Assembly (NCBI GenBank): GCA_905234865.1
Contig: CAJOJE010000002.1
Location: 122,716 to 186,715 of the forward strand
DNA: 64,000 nucleotides
Direction of reading: 5' to 3'
Origin: Candidatus Gastranaerophilales bacterium
GTDB lineage: Bacteria > Cyanobacteriota > Vampirovibrionia > Gastranaerophilales > Gastranaerophilaceae
Shown piece after piece: positions 54,496-63,791 of this stretch. A model generated the notes under the pieces. It saw nothing but the letters and a program-made list of their open reading frames with translations. It did not search any database and was not told where the DNA came from. The position numbers and the translations under genes were made by a program. Position 1 is the stretch's first letter. Every line of letters begins with the position of its first letter.

Positions 54496-55149
54496 TTACC
54501 ATTCCATATCGGGATTTTCGTCAACTTCTTTTTTCATACCCAAAACTCTTCTTATAACCGTAATTTGACCTAATATGAAAAATAAAATCATACAAAGTTC
54601 AAGGTATGAAAAAGAACAATTTCCGATATTAACGTATGGATTGCCCGTATGATAACCCCACCATTGAACAAACCCTAAAATTATGTATAAAAAAAGCCTT
54701 TCAACTTTATCCAAAGGTCCATGCCCCTGCCAAGAAACACCGAGCGCTTTTCCGAGCATGCCGGAATAGCTTACGAGAACTACGGTACAAAGCCCCAAAA
54801 GCCCTATATAATCTCTGCAAATAGGACTTAAAACAATCCCCGATAAAACAAAAAGGTCAGAATATCTGTCGGGAAGAGCATTTACCATTTTGCCATGAAC
54901 TTTATAATCTTCGCCCCTTTCAATTGCAAGAACGCCATCCATGGTATTTAAGGTCATTCTTGCCACAATAAGTAAAATTATCCATAAAAATAATGAGGGG
55001 CAAGCATTCCCCAAATAAAAGAAAATACCCGTTAAAAGCGCAACTATAAAAGCAAGAGCGCTTATAAAATCGGGGTTAATAAATGTAAGTTTTTTAACAA
55101 CAGGACCTATAAACTTACGATAAGGGTATTTGAGTTGATGAAGTGCCAT
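54496..55149 (-). CDS. CDP-alcohol phosphatidyltransferase family protein
   Basis: A 217-residue membrane enzyme of phospholipid head-group transfer. The catalytic motif reads MDGVLAIERGEDYKVHGKMV then NALPDRYSD: the D-G, later G and the final D-x-x-x-D are present, but the usual Ala-Arg is Ala-Ile-Glu-Arg and the spacing is shifted by one. Five to six hydrophobic helices are visible. It follows cdsA, whose product CDP-diacylglycerol is the usual donor, by 16 nt. The acceptor alcohol cannot be told. AAGGAG precedes the ATG. Confidence 0.83.
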   Translation of the reverse strand: MALHQLKYPYRKFIGPVVKKLTFINPDFISALAFIVALLTGIFFYLGNACPSLFLWIILLIVARMTLNTMDGVLAIERGEDYKVHGKMVNALPDRYSDLFVLSGIVLSPICRDYIGLLGLCTVVLVSYSGMLGKALGVSWQGHGPLDKVERLFLYIILGFVQWWGYHTGNPYVNIGNCSFSYLELCMILFFILGQITVIRRVLGMKKEVDENPDMEW

Positions 55150-55165
55150 AAAAATCTCCTTTTAA

Positions 55166-56092
55166 TTATAGAAAAAAGTAACAAATAAAGTGAAAGAATA
55201 AAGGCGCCGTATAAGTTAAACTGTCCACCCTGTCCAAAATTCCGCCATGACCGGGGATTAAATTTGAACTGTCTTTAACTTTTGCATCCCTTTTAACGGC
55301 AGATAAAACAACATCGCCGAAAAAGCCGAAAACGCTTATTAAAAGCCCTGCCAAAATTGAAAATTTTAAATCCATGGGAGTAAGATAAGGCGCAATTGTT
55401 ACGGAAAGCAAAACGGTCGTTATCATTCCGCCTATAAACCCTTCCCATGTTTTATTCGGGCTTATTTTAGGAACAATTTTATTCTTGCCGAATAATTTTC
55501 CCCATATGTATTGAAAAGCGTCGTTTAACGTATTGATTAAAAGCAAAAATAAAAGCAATTCTGCCCCTTTTATCGTATCTGTTTTAATAAATAAAAATGC
55601 GCCCAAATATCCGAGAGCATAAACATTTAACAAAATTCCCCATTGGGCGGCGGAAGTAACTTTTATAAAATTTTCAACCCTGCCCGTGAACATTCTTCTC
55701 AAAGGGAGAATTAAAAACATATAAAGAGGAACAAAAAGATAAAACATTATCATCCAATCCGAATACAAGAAATAAATCTGGAGAGGAATCGATAAATACA
55801 TCCACAAAATTATTGATTTATCCTCTTTTTCAAAATTAATGAAAGATAAAAATTCCTTTAAAGAAAGCGCCGACATAATACCAATCGTAATAAGGGCAAT
55901 GAGCTTATTGGTCAAAAAAATCAAGAGCAAAAAGCTCAAAATCACCCACCACGATTTCATTCTTAATTTTAAATTTGAAAAATCCTTTCCTTTTTTAATG
56001 TTTGCAATTAATAAAACCAAACAATGAGAAATAAACAAAAAGCTAAAAACGGCAATAAGTGCATTTTTTAGCGCAGGGGTTAAAAATTCCAT
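55166..56092 (-). CDS. cdsA: Phosphatidate cytidylyltransferase CdsA
   Basis: A 308-residue polytopic enzyme that makes CDP-diacylglycerol from phosphatidate and CTP. The C-terminal signature is present: SPNKTWEGFIGGMITT near residue 213 and SAVKRDAKVKDSSNLIPGHGGILDRVDSL near 262-290 (shown here only in part by its key residues K-R-D, H-G-G and D-R). About eight membrane helices. I start it at ATG 56092, eight nt after AAGGA, rather than at a TTG two codons upstream. Confidence 0.92.
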   Translation of the reverse strand: MEFLTPALKNALIAVFSFLFISHCLVLLIANIKKGKDFSNLKLRMKSWWVILSFLLLIFLTNKLIALITIGIMSALSLKEFLSFINFEKEDKSIILWMYLSIPLQIYFLYSDWMIMFYLFVPLYMFLILPLRRMFTGRVENFIKVTSAAQWGILLNVYALGYLGAFLFIKTDTIKGAELLLFLLLINTLNDAFQYIWGKLFGKNKIVPKISPNKTWEGFIGGMITTVLLSVTIAPYLTPMDLKFSILAGLLISVFGFFGDVVLSAVKRDAKVKDSSNLIPGHGGILDRVDSLTYTAPLFFHFICYFFL

Positions 56093-56290
56093 ATGCAAAA
56101 TCCTTTTTCACAACTGAAATCATTATACAGGTTTTTTGCATTTTTTTAAATACCCTGAGATAAAAACGCAAGAAAAATCAAAACGCCACAAACCATGAAG
56201 AAATATGCCGCAATATATTTGCTTTGTTTTCCGTTTTTATGCCCGTTTATGTTACAATACCGCCATATAGAAATAAAAAAGAGGTTAATA

Positions 56291-56755
56291 ATGAAAAAAG
56301 TTATGTTGTTATTGGCTTTATTCTTTTCAATCACCGAGGTTCAGGCCGAACCTTTTATGGATAAAGCTCTTTCATCATGGATAGGGTACCCGATTAAAGC
56401 AATCATTGATTCTTGGGGATACCCTGACAATCAGCAAAATATAGCGGGGCAAAATATTTATATTTGGGAAGAAAAAACCACAATGCAAGATTCCACATAC
56501 GAAAAAAGCTATGTAAAAACCGATAAAAAAGGCAGAACTTACGTCGATACCTACACTTCGGGAGGCGGAACAACGGAATTTTATTGCAGAAAAATTATTG
56601 AAGTTGATGAAAATAATATAATATCAGGATATAAATACAAAGGTAATTCTTGCCCCGGAGCATATTATTTCGTGGGAAGAAAACTTGTAAATCCCGATAA
56701 TGACGAATGGAAACAAAGAAAAGAAGAAAAACAAAAGCAAAAGAGCGGGTATTAA
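56291..56755 (+). CDS. Small secreted protein of unknown function
   Basis: A 154-residue protein. The signal peptide MKKVMLLLALFFSITEVQA is followed by a mature domain with two cysteines (FYCRKIIEVDENN, NSCPGAYYF) and a Lys/Glu/Gln-rich tail. It resembles small outer-membrane assembly-type lipoproteins only in general plan (DSWGYPDNQQNI and YIWEEK recall the SmpA/OmlA start, an inference). I use ATG 56291 because GAGG lies 7-8 nt upstream and a signal peptide then begins at residue 1; a longer frame from 56195 adds an implausible second hydrophobic segment. Confidence 0.68.
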   Translation: MKKVMLLLALFFSITEVQAEPFMDKALSSWIGYPIKAIIDSWGYPDNQQNIAGQNIYIWEEKTTMQDSTYEKSYVKTDKKGRTYVDTYTSGGGTTEFYCRKIIEVDENNIISGYKYKGNSCPGAYYFVGRKLVNPDNDEWKQRKEEKQKQKSGY

Positions 56756-56773
56756 TTTTAGCTTAATTTTAAA

Positions 56774-56812
56774 ATGAGTATCCTGAAAAACTTTTCAAGA
56801 TACTCATTTTTT
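56774..56812. terminator. Bidirectional terminator between convergent genes
   Basis: A long stem (56774-56782 with 56799-56807 plus inner pairs) with T after it on the plus strand and A before it. It lies between the genes ending at 56755 and 56830. Confidence 0.8.
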
Positions 56813-56829
56813 AACTTTTTTTATTTTTA

Positions 56830-59118
56830 TTACATATTCAAATATTGAGAATATTCTTGGGTGGTTCTGTCTATATCGGCCATTATTGCATTAAATTTGT
56901 CATTCTCTGCGGATTGTCCGTTTAATGCTGCGGCTGACGGTTTAGACGAGGGGATGTACGTTCTTTTCGGTTCTTGGATTTTATTGCTGCTTGTTGTTGT
57001 TTCTGACGTTTTTTGAACGCTGGGTTTTGGCATAATTGCATTTGTATTCATATTCAAACCGTAGGTTTGACTTATTGAAGCAGGGTTTGAATTTACGTTA
57101 TGAAATCGGTTTTGGTTTGAATTTTGCAAAATCGGATTTTGCGCCGTCTGATTTTGTTGAACGGGGGCATTGTTACCGTTCGGATTAATTCCTTTTCTTT
57201 GCAATTGTTGTCTTAATATCGGGCTCATAGGAGCGTTTTTTGCCGCTTCATCGTATTTATCCGCACCGTCCTTTAATATTTCATACAGTTTATTCGGATT
57301 AGTTTGAATTTCCTGCATTAATTGAGGATTATTTTGAATTTTTTCTAAAGTCGAACGATTTTTTTGAAGAAGATTAATCATCTCATCGTCGGACATTTTT
57401 GCAAAAGGATTATTTTTTATTGCTTCTTCATATTCTTTTTTCTGCGCTTCTTCTTTTTCTTTAACAGGGTCGTAGGGTTTGCCGAAAATTTTATTTACAA
57501 CCCATTTTAAGGGCTTTGTTACAATCGGAGAAATAACGAACATAACAAGTGCAAACCTTAAAGCACCGCCCAATGAACCGCCGTATCCGCCCGTTTTAAG
57601 GTTATACATAACATTTTGCACCTTATTTGAAAGTTGAGTAGCAAAACGTCTTATCGTTCCTGCATTTTCGGGTATGGTTTCTTCCAATAAAGGTTTAATC
57701 GTTTCACCCTTATAGCTTGTACCCAAAATTGAGCCTAGGAATTTAATCGGTTTTAATAAGAAATTCGTTGAACCCTTTAATACATCTTTTATGTTTTTAA
57801 CTTCTTTAAGATATTCGCCTCTTGAAATTGTTCCCGCATCAACTCTTGCATTAAGAGCCTGAACCATATCTCTGTATTTTTGAACATTTTGAATTTGTTC
57901 CTGCGTGGTTTTGCCCATGCCGACATATTTCATCATGCCGCCGATTTTGGTGAGTGCCGATGTTGCAATTGGCAACGTAAATAAAGTTGCAATACCTGCC
58001 GTTTCTTCATCCATAAACGTTGCAAGTTTTTGCCCGTCAGGCGCTTCTTTTGCTCTCATTGCAGCTGAAGCAAGGAAATATGCCTGAATAACGGGGGCTA
58101 ATTTACCGCCTACAAAGTCTGAAGTTAAACCTTCATAGAATTTTGCAAATGAATTCGGCAATGCTTTTCCCAAATATGTAGTTCCGATTGCGGCAGCACC
58201 CGCTCCTGCGCTTGTTGCGCTTGCAAGTTCGGAACCTGATAATTCGGCTGCAACTCTTATTTTATTTGCAACTTCGGAAGCCGGAACCTCTAAAGTTAAA
58301 TATTTTCCCAAAAACGGTATTTTTTCAACGGGAAGTCTTCCCCAATTGCCTATTCTGAACGTTTCTTTTGATTGAGAAAGCGCATCGACTATATCTTTTG
58401 CGTATTGTTGAACCTGAGGAGATTTAACGGGTTGATTTGCAATTTCTCTGAATGCATCCGTTACGATTTTTGTAGCTTCCGTATCGCTTGCGGCGGCTAT
58501 ACCTTTGCTTTCCAATAATTTCCAAAAACTTGAACCCGTTCCGTTCGGGTTGAACAATCCTGCAAATTTCTTTGCACTACCTTTGAAACCTTCTTGGAAT
58601 AAAGTTGTATCATCAAACATGACACGTCCGAACAATCCGTTAGCTTCCTGCAAAGCTAAAGAGTTTTCAAGTTTAAAGGGCGTTTGGAAAGAACGTGCCA
58701 AAGAAAAATGTTTTTGTAAAAATTCGCTTGTTTTATCTGCTGCTTTCGGGATTGCTTTTTGAACACTATCGGGAACAATTTTATCAATAACACCCGTTAT
58801 TTTATCCCCGAGTTTTGCAAGTTTTCCTAAAATCGTTTTATCATATTCACCCGCAAACGTAAAAGGAGAACCGATTTTATCGTTTATTGTTCTAAGCCCG
58901 ACAAAAGCCGAATAAATAGGCAAAGTTAAAAGAAAAGTTTTTCCGTTTGCGTTTTGTGCCGTTGAAAGCGCACCATTATTGTTTGCAACCGATTTTGCAT
59001 CAATGTGTTGCAAATTTTCAGGTATTTTATCCGTCATATCATTTGGAACAATATCTCGTACTGCTCCGTACGATACGGCAGATTGGGGATTATAAGTATT
59101 GTAATTGCCTGAAATCAT
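56830..59118 (-). CDS. Large hypothetical protein with internal membrane segments, 762 aa
   Basis: No family recognised. There is no signal peptide. Hydrophobic stretches lie near residues 62-78 (TFLLTLPIYSAFVGL), 300-318 (small-residue rich ATSAGAGAAAIGTTY), and 520-540 (ALRFALVMFVISPIV). The last is followed by TKPLKWVVNKIFGKPYDP, which resembles the end of the second segment in the 416-residue protein at 6223. Residues 560-760 are Asn/Gln/Pro-rich, low in complexity and probably disordered (QNPILQNSNQNRFHNVNSNP). An internal helical repeat-like region occupies 90-300. It is divergent from etfB. Function unknown; possibly a structural or envelope protein of this lineage. Confidence 0.65.
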   Translation of the reverse strand: MISGNYNTYNPQSAVSYGAVRDIVPNDMTDKIPENLQHIDAKSVANNNGALSTAQNANGKTFLLTLPIYSAFVGLRTINDKIGSPFTFAGEYDKTILGKLAKLGDKITGVIDKIVPDSVQKAIPKAADKTSEFLQKHFSLARSFQTPFKLENSLALQEANGLFGRVMFDDTTLFQEGFKGSAKKFAGLFNPNGTGSSFWKLLESKGIAAASDTEATKIVTDAFREIANQPVKSPQVQQYAKDIVDALSQSKETFRIGNWGRLPVEKIPFLGKYLTLEVPASEVANKIRVAAELSGSELASATSAGAGAAAIGTTYLGKALPNSFAKFYEGLTSDFVGGKLAPVIQAYFLASAAMRAKEAPDGQKLATFMDEETAGIATLFTLPIATSALTKIGGMMKYVGMGKTTQEQIQNVQKYRDMVQALNARVDAGTISRGEYLKEVKNIKDVLKGSTNFLLKPIKFLGSILGTSYKGETIKPLLEETIPENAGTIRRFATQLSNKVQNVMYNLKTGGYGGSLGGALRFALVMFVISPIVTKPLKWVVNKIFGKPYDPVKEKEEAQKKEYEEAIKNNPFAKMSDDEMINLLQKNRSTLEKIQNNPQLMQEIQTNPNKLYEILKDGADKYDEAAKNAPMSPILRQQLQRKGINPNGNNAPVQQNQTAQNPILQNSNQNRFHNVNSNPASISQTYGLNMNTNAIMPKPSVQKTSETTTSSNKIQEPKRTYIPSSKPSAAALNGQSAENDKFNAIMADIDRTTQEYSQYLNM

Positions 59119-59181
59119 GTAATAATGCTACCTTGTACCTTATATACATAAAGTATTTTTGGTGGATTTTATTGACATGTT

Positions 59182-59210
59182 TTTACATTTCTTAACTTAT
59201 GAAGTAAAAT
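59182..59210 (+). promoter_or_regulatory. Promoter of etfBA, predicted leaderless
   Basis: TTTACA (59182-59187), an exact 17-nt spacer, TAAAAT (59205-59210), then 6 nt to the ATG at 59217. No Shine-Dalgarno is present upstream. Confidence 0.6.
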
Positions 59211-59216
59211 TATATT

Positions 59217-59966
59217 ATGAAAATTATAGTTTGCATTAAACAAATTCCGGATACAAAGGATGTCCGCTGGACAAAAGATAACAATATTATTCGTGAGGGG
59301 CTTATTTCGATTTTAAACCCTTACGACTTATACGCAATTTTATTTGCCAAAAAAATAAAAGAACAGATTAAAAATACGGAAATCACCCTATTATCCATGG
59401 GTCCGAATTCCGCCTCCGATTCAATCGAATACGGATTGGCGTTCAATTGCGACAGGGGAATTTTACTTTCCGATAAAAGATTTTCGGGCGCAGACACTCT
59501 TGCTACCGCAAAAACTTTAAAATATGCAATTTTAAATAACATAAAAACTTACGATTTAATTCTTACGGGTCAATTTGCACTTGACGGCGATACGGCGCAA
59601 ACTTCGTATAATCTTGCAAATTTGCTTAAAATTCCCCATATCGGATACGTTCAAGATTTTGAAGAAATAAAAGAAAATGAACTTGTCGTAAAATCGGTTA
59701 AAGATAACGGAATTTATAAAATTAAAACAAAAACACCCGTCGTTATTTCGATTTCCGCTTTTAAAGACGAAATTTACATACCGAAGGCAATTGATTATAT
59801 TAATGCTCAAAAAAAAGAAATTCAAATTTTATCAAGCGCAGATATTAACGCAAATCTTGACGAAGTCGGAATTAAAGGCTCTCCGACATACGTTTTTAAG
59901 GCTTTCCGCCCCGAAAACAAAAGAGAGTGCGTATTTAAAAACGATTTAATCGGAGAATTGAATTAA
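59217..59966 (+). CDS. etfB: Electron transfer flavoprotein beta subunit
   Basis: A 249-residue EtfB/FixA protein. It begins MKIIVCIKQIPDTKDVRW, and the AMP/FAD-binding stretch LTGQFALDGDTAQTSYNLANLLKIPHI is intact near residue 118. EtfAB carries electrons from dehydrogenases to other carriers, or bifurcates them in anaerobes. The etfA ATG follows its stop directly, and the message is predicted to be leaderless. No acyl-CoA dehydrogenase or quinone oxidoreductase gene is adjacent. Confidence 0.93.
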   Translation: MKIIVCIKQIPDTKDVRWTKDNNIIREGLISILNPYDLYAILFAKKIKEQIKNTEITLLSMGPNSASDSIEYGLAFNCDRGILLSDKRFSGADTLATAKTLKYAILNNIKTYDLILTGQFALDGDTAQTSYNLANLLKIPHIGYVQDFEEIKENELVVKSVKDNGIYKIKTKTPVVISISAFKDEIYIPKAIDYINAQKKEIQILSSADINANLDEVGIKGSPTYVFKAFRPENKRECVFKNDLIGELN

Positions 59967-60920
59967 ATGGAAATTTTAACTTATATTCAAATTGAAAACG
60001 GTGAAATAGAAGAACATTCGCTTGATTTAATATCTTATGCAAGGGAAATCGGAAATAATGCCGTTATTTCTTCGGTTATCGTTACATCGGGGGAAAATAT
60101 TGATTTTTCGATTTTAAAAAAATTCGGGTGCGAAAAATTATATTTGATAAAAACCGAACAAAAAGAATTCGATAAAAGAAAAAATTCTTATTTAGCGACA
60201 AAGTTAATTAAAGAAATAAACCCCGATATTTTTATTTTAAATTCAACAACGGAAGGCAGAGAAATTGCGCCCGTCATAGCAAGCGAGCTTGAAGTCGGCT
60301 TAACGGCGGATTGTACCAAACTTGAAATTGCGGATAACAGGTTAATTTCAACAAGACCTACGTTTGGAGGAAAATTAATGGCTTCCGTTATGTCCAAAAA
60401 AAATCCCCAAATGGCGACTTTAAGAGTTAATACCTTTAAAAAGAAAGAGTTTGAAATTGAAAAATTTGAAATCGTTGAATTGAAATACGATGAAAATTTG
60501 AGTGATATGCCTAATGTTCAAACGGAAATTCTCGAATTTATCGAAAATAAGAAAGATTTTGAAAATTTAGAAAACGCTAAAATTATTTTTGCGGGCGGAA
60601 TGGGGCTTAAAACTAAAGAAAATTTCGATAAATTAAAACTTTTAGCCAAAAAATTCAACGCAAAAACGGGCGGAACAAGAAAAGCCGTTGATAAAGGATT
60701 AATAGAAAAAGAATTTCAAATAGGACAAACAGGCTTAACGGTCACTCCCGAAATTTACGTTGCTTTCGGCATTTCAGGCGCAATCCACCATATAATAGGA
60801 ATGGAAAATTCAAAAAAAATCATTGCGATTAATTCGGATAGGAGCGCACCGATTTTTCAAACGGCAGATATCGGAATAGTAGGCGATGCCGTTAAAATTA
60901 TCGAATCAATGCTTGAATAA
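59967..60920 (+). CDS. etfA: Electron transfer flavoprotein alpha subunit
   Basis: A 317-residue EtfA/FixB protein. The C-terminal FAD domain is present in order: GGMGLKTKENF, ETF signature region GGTRKAVDKGLI, FQIGQTGLTVTPEIYVAFGI, SGAIHHIIGM and INSDRSAPIFQTADIGIVGD. Length is standard. It is translated directly after etfB and ends convergent to the next gene, with no clear hairpin between. Confidence 0.95.
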   Translation: MEILTYIQIENGEIEEHSLDLISYAREIGNNAVISSVIVTSGENIDFSILKKFGCEKLYLIKTEQKEFDKRKNSYLATKLIKEINPDIFILNSTTEGREIAPVIASELEVGLTADCTKLEIADNRLISTRPTFGGKLMASVMSKKNPQMATLRVNTFKKKEFEIEKFEIVELKYDENLSDMPNVQTEILEFIENKKDFENLENAKIIFAGGMGLKTKENFDKLKLLAKKFNAKTGGTRKAVDKGLIEKEFQIGQTGLTVTPEIYVAFGISGAIHHIIGMENSKKIIAINSDRSAPIFQTADIGIVGDAVKIIESMLE

Positions 60921-60934
60921 ACTAAACGGCTTTT

Positions 60935-63556
60935 TTAAACGTTTTCCGCCAATTTGATTTTTGCAATTTTTGTATCCAACAATCTTTTTCCGATTTCGGG
61001 AAATTCAATTTGCAATAAGCACCTGTCCCCGTATTTTATAACTTTTAAAACCGTCCCGACGCCGTATTTATCACAGGAAACAACGTCGTTTTCCTTAAAT
61101 TTTGAAGGAGGAAGCGCATTGGTATCATTATCGTTTTCGTCATCAAAAACGGGAAGTTTAACATCATTTTGTTTTGTGTCTTTTTTTATGTCGCTTAAAT
61201 CTATTGAAACTTTATCGTTGATTTTAAGAACGTCCTTTTTTGTTTCCGCCCTCTCTTCTTCATCCATTATTTGTTCAAACCTGCGGTCTATTTCTTCATT
61301 TTCATCGGGTTCAATTTCACTTTGGACGGGTTCATTTTTTTCTTGCTTTGCCATATTTGCTTCATCTATCGCATCAAGAAAAGACTCATCAAGAATTTCC
61401 GCTTCAGCTTCAATTATTTCATCTTCCGAATTTGAATTTTCTTCCAATCTTGCAAATTCTTGAAGCGGGGTTGTTTCTTCTTCAACTTCCTCGTTTACGA
61501 TTTCGGCTTCCTTGATTTTTGGCATGTCTAAAATCGGCAAAGATTCTTCTTTATTTTCTTCTTGAGCAATCTCAACATTTTCTTCTTCATTTTGAGTATC
61601 GTTATTTATCGTTTCTTCTTCCAAAACAAATTCTTGAGGCGTTTGAACCTTTTCTTGAAGCTGTTCTTGAGGTTGATTATTCAAAACGTTTTGTTCATCT
61701 TGATTTTTTTCTTTAGAGTGCAATTTTTTTATATGCAATTCTTTTTCTTGAAGCGCTTCAAATTGAGATATGTCATCGGCTTCAAGCGCTTTTTCGGTGG
61801 TATTTTCTTGGTTTATTTCTTCTTTGTTTTTAATAACGGAAAAATCATTTTCTTTTGGAAAGTCATTATTATTTTCCGTATTTAACGGCGCATTATCGGA
61901 TTTTTCGCTTTCTTCCGTTTCTTTGTTTTTATTTGTCGAATTAATAATCTCATCTTCAATTATATCAATGATATCGGAAGTTTCTTGATTAACTTTGTTT
62001 TCATTAATATTTTCGCTTGAAACAATTACAAAATCATCATTTGAATTTGTTTGTTCAATAACATCCGATTTAGGGGAATTTTGTTCCTCCTGATTTATAT
62101 TTTCGGAATAATTTACGGCATTTAAAGAATTACCGCTTGTTTCTTCGGGCTTTTCTTCATCCTTTTCATCGTCTTTTAAGATATCCGAAAGTTTAATTTC
62201 TTCTTGAAGTCTTTTTTTTACCGGTTCTTTAGGTTTTTTAGCTTCAAAATTATCTTCTCTGAGCTCAAGCGGTGTCATATCTTCGAGTTCCAAATTCAAA
62301 GAAATAAGAAGTTTTCCTTCACTGTGCGTATTTTCCCTTCGTTTTTGGATTTTTGAGGTATTTTCAACAATGAATATAAAATCTTTCGTATCATCTCCAA
62401 AAAGCATATAACAATCATTATTCAACGATTGAATTTGGAAATTTGCCGTCGTAAAATCTCTCCTCGGGTTTATTGTAGGCATAAGGACATAATTTTTTGC
62501 ATAGTCCATAATATATGAAGCTTTTGAGTAGCCGTAAGCAAAACTCGGGATAAAAGATATGTTTTTTTTCTTCAAATAAACCAGACTTAACATATCGTAA
62601 TTTATGTTATTGTCGTTAAGTCTTACAAAAAGAAAGATATCGTCATTGATTGCGTTTAATAAGTATTCAACGTATTCTTTCTGCCATTCAACTTTAACGC
62701 CCGAAAAATCAACGGTTGTAACTTTATTTTTCTTAATTGATTTAAAGAAATTTTCGTATTCTTTTTTATTTTTTGCAAAAACGTTCATTCTTGCATATTT
62801 TTTAAGCCAGCTTATTAAAAGATTCAATTCAAGAGATGAAGTTTGTCTTGATTGAGCCTGTACAACTTTTATAAAACGAGAATACGAGATATAGTCCTCA
62901 TCAGCCGTTTGAAGATAATCCCTTACCGCATCGAACACATCCCCCAAAACAAGCTGGGTTTCCATTTTTGCTCTCAAAAGAACTTTTTGCCTTAAATAAT
63001 CTATCGTAAAAGAAGAAAGAGGAATTTTAAAATTTTCTCCTGCGGTAAATCTTGTAGTTTTTTCGATATCGCATGCGCCCGAAAAATCAAGAACGACAAC
63101 GGGTTTAAAGGCGGATAATTTTCCTGCGAGGTTTTCAAAGGCTCTGTTTGTCTGTTCATATTTATCCGCATAAATAACGAGATTATTTTCAAAAAAATCA
63201 AGATTAATTTCGGTTTCTTCGTTTGATTTAAAAGATTTACCGATTTTTACGGTTTCTTTGTTAAGGTTTATGCATTTTTCAATTTCAGACTGCTTTATTC
63301 TGGCGACTTCGCACTCTTTAGAAGGAGTATAACCGTTATAAGGGAGAAGTTCGTTTCCGTTTACGACACGAAAAATAAGTTTAATTTTTGCAACATTAGA
63401 TTCAAGGTCAAATTTGTCGTCATAAACTTCAACCACCTGACCCAAAAAATGTTCGTTCGTATCCCTCACAAGAAGAAAATCACTCAAAGAAAAAACTTCC
63501 GTTTTAGGGTTAAATAACAGTCTTATTGTATCGTTTACGGTTTGTATCGCACGCAT
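60935..63556 (-). CDS. HerA/FtsK-like ATPase fold lacking the P-loop, with acidic linker and C-terminal Tudor-like domain
   Basis: An 873-residue protein. Residues 20-95 resemble the HAS-barrel that opens HerA (FLLVRDTNEHFLGQVVEVYD, then CEVARIKQSEIEKCI). Next comes the HerA-like core: INLDFFENNLVIYADKYEQT at 117-136 sits where HerA has the ILGTTGSGKS Walker A, followed by KPVVVLDFSGA (151-161) and TTVDFSGVKVEWQKEYVEYL (280-299). FLFVRLND (308-315) replaces Walker B and LKKKNISFIPSFAYG the late sensor region. Both nucleotide motifs are thus lost. Residues 440-800 are Glu/Asn-rich and disordered. The last 58 residues (FKENDVVSCDKYGVGTVLKV) resemble the PcrA/UvrD C-terminal Tudor domain, which binds RNA polymerase. 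Role unknown; a scaffold linking DNA and transcription is a guess. Confidence 0.6.
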   Translation of the reverse strand: MRAIQTVNDTIRLLFNPKTEVFSLSDFLLVRDTNEHFLGQVVEVYDDKFDLESNVAKIKLIFRVVNGNELLPYNGYTPSKECEVARIKQSEIEKCINLNKETVKIGKSFKSNEETEINLDFFENNLVIYADKYEQTNRAFENLAGKLSAFKPVVVLDFSGACDIEKTTRFTAGENFKIPLSSFTIDYLRQKVLLRAKMETQLVLGDVFDAVRDYLQTADEDYISYSRFIKVVQAQSRQTSSLELNLLISWLKKYARMNVFAKNKKEYENFFKSIKKNKVTTVDFSGVKVEWQKEYVEYLLNAINDDIFLFVRLNDNNINYDMLSLVYLKKKNISFIPSFAYGYSKASYIMDYAKNYVLMPTINPRRDFTTANFQIQSLNNDCYMLFGDDTKDFIFIVENTSKIQKRRENTHSEGKLLISLNLELEDMTPLELREDNFEAKKPKEPVKKRLQEEIKLSDILKDDEKDEEKPEETSGNSLNAVNYSENINQEEQNSPKSDVIEQTNSNDDFVIVSSENINENKVNQETSDIIDIIEDEIINSTNKNKETEESEKSDNAPLNTENNNDFPKENDFSVIKNKEEINQENTTEKALEADDISQFEALQEKELHIKKLHSKEKNQDEQNVLNNQPQEQLQEKVQTPQEFVLEEETINNDTQNEEENVEIAQEENKEESLPILDMPKIKEAEIVNEEVEEETTPLQEFARLEENSNSEDEIIEAEAEILDESFLDAIDEANMAKQEKNEPVQSEIEPDENEEIDRRFEQIMDEEERAETKKDVLKINDKVSIDLSDIKKDTKQNDVKLPVFDDENDNDTNALPPSKFKENDVVSCDKYGVGTVLKVIKYGDRCLLQIEFPEIGKRLLDTKIAKIKLAENV

Positions 63557-63672
63557 TTGTTACCGAATTAATCAATTATTCTTAATTAGTACCTAATTGA
63601 TTATATCATGGAGAATTTTATTGAAAATATATATTAATAATTATTTAATACAATTGATGTACTTATAAAACC

Positions 63673-63701
63673 TTGACAGTTTACTTTGTCTTTCGTAGTA
63701 T
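63673..63701 (+). promoter_or_regulatory. Promoter of tRNA-Thr
   Basis: TTGACA (63673-63678), an exact 17-nt spacer and TAGTAT (63696-63701), about 18 nt before the tRNA. Confidence 0.7.
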
Positions 63702-63719
63702 ATAGAAAGAATTGTATAT

Positions 63720-63791
63720 GCCGATGTAGCTCAATGGCAGAGCAACGGTTTTGTAAACCGTAGGTTGCGGGTTCGAGTCCCATCATCGGCT
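63720..63791 (+). tRNA. tRNA-Thr (anticodon TGT)
   Basis: A full cloverleaf: acceptor GCCGATG/CATCGGC, D stem GCTC/GAGC, anticodon stem ACGGT/ACCGT with loop TTTGTAA, T loop TTCGAGT. T stem pair 50:64 is C:A, a mismatch. CCA is not encoded. It has its own strong promoter. Confidence 0.95.

Noticed and set aside
56195..56290. Longer N-terminus for the small secreted protein
   Set aside because: It would put a second hydrophobic stretch before a complete signal peptide, and the ATG at 56291 has GAGG in place.
60954..61463. Plus-strand frames opposite the HerA-like gene's acidic region
   Set aside because: They are mirror images of the biased Glu/Asn codons on the minus strand, rich in Ser/Phe, with no start signals.
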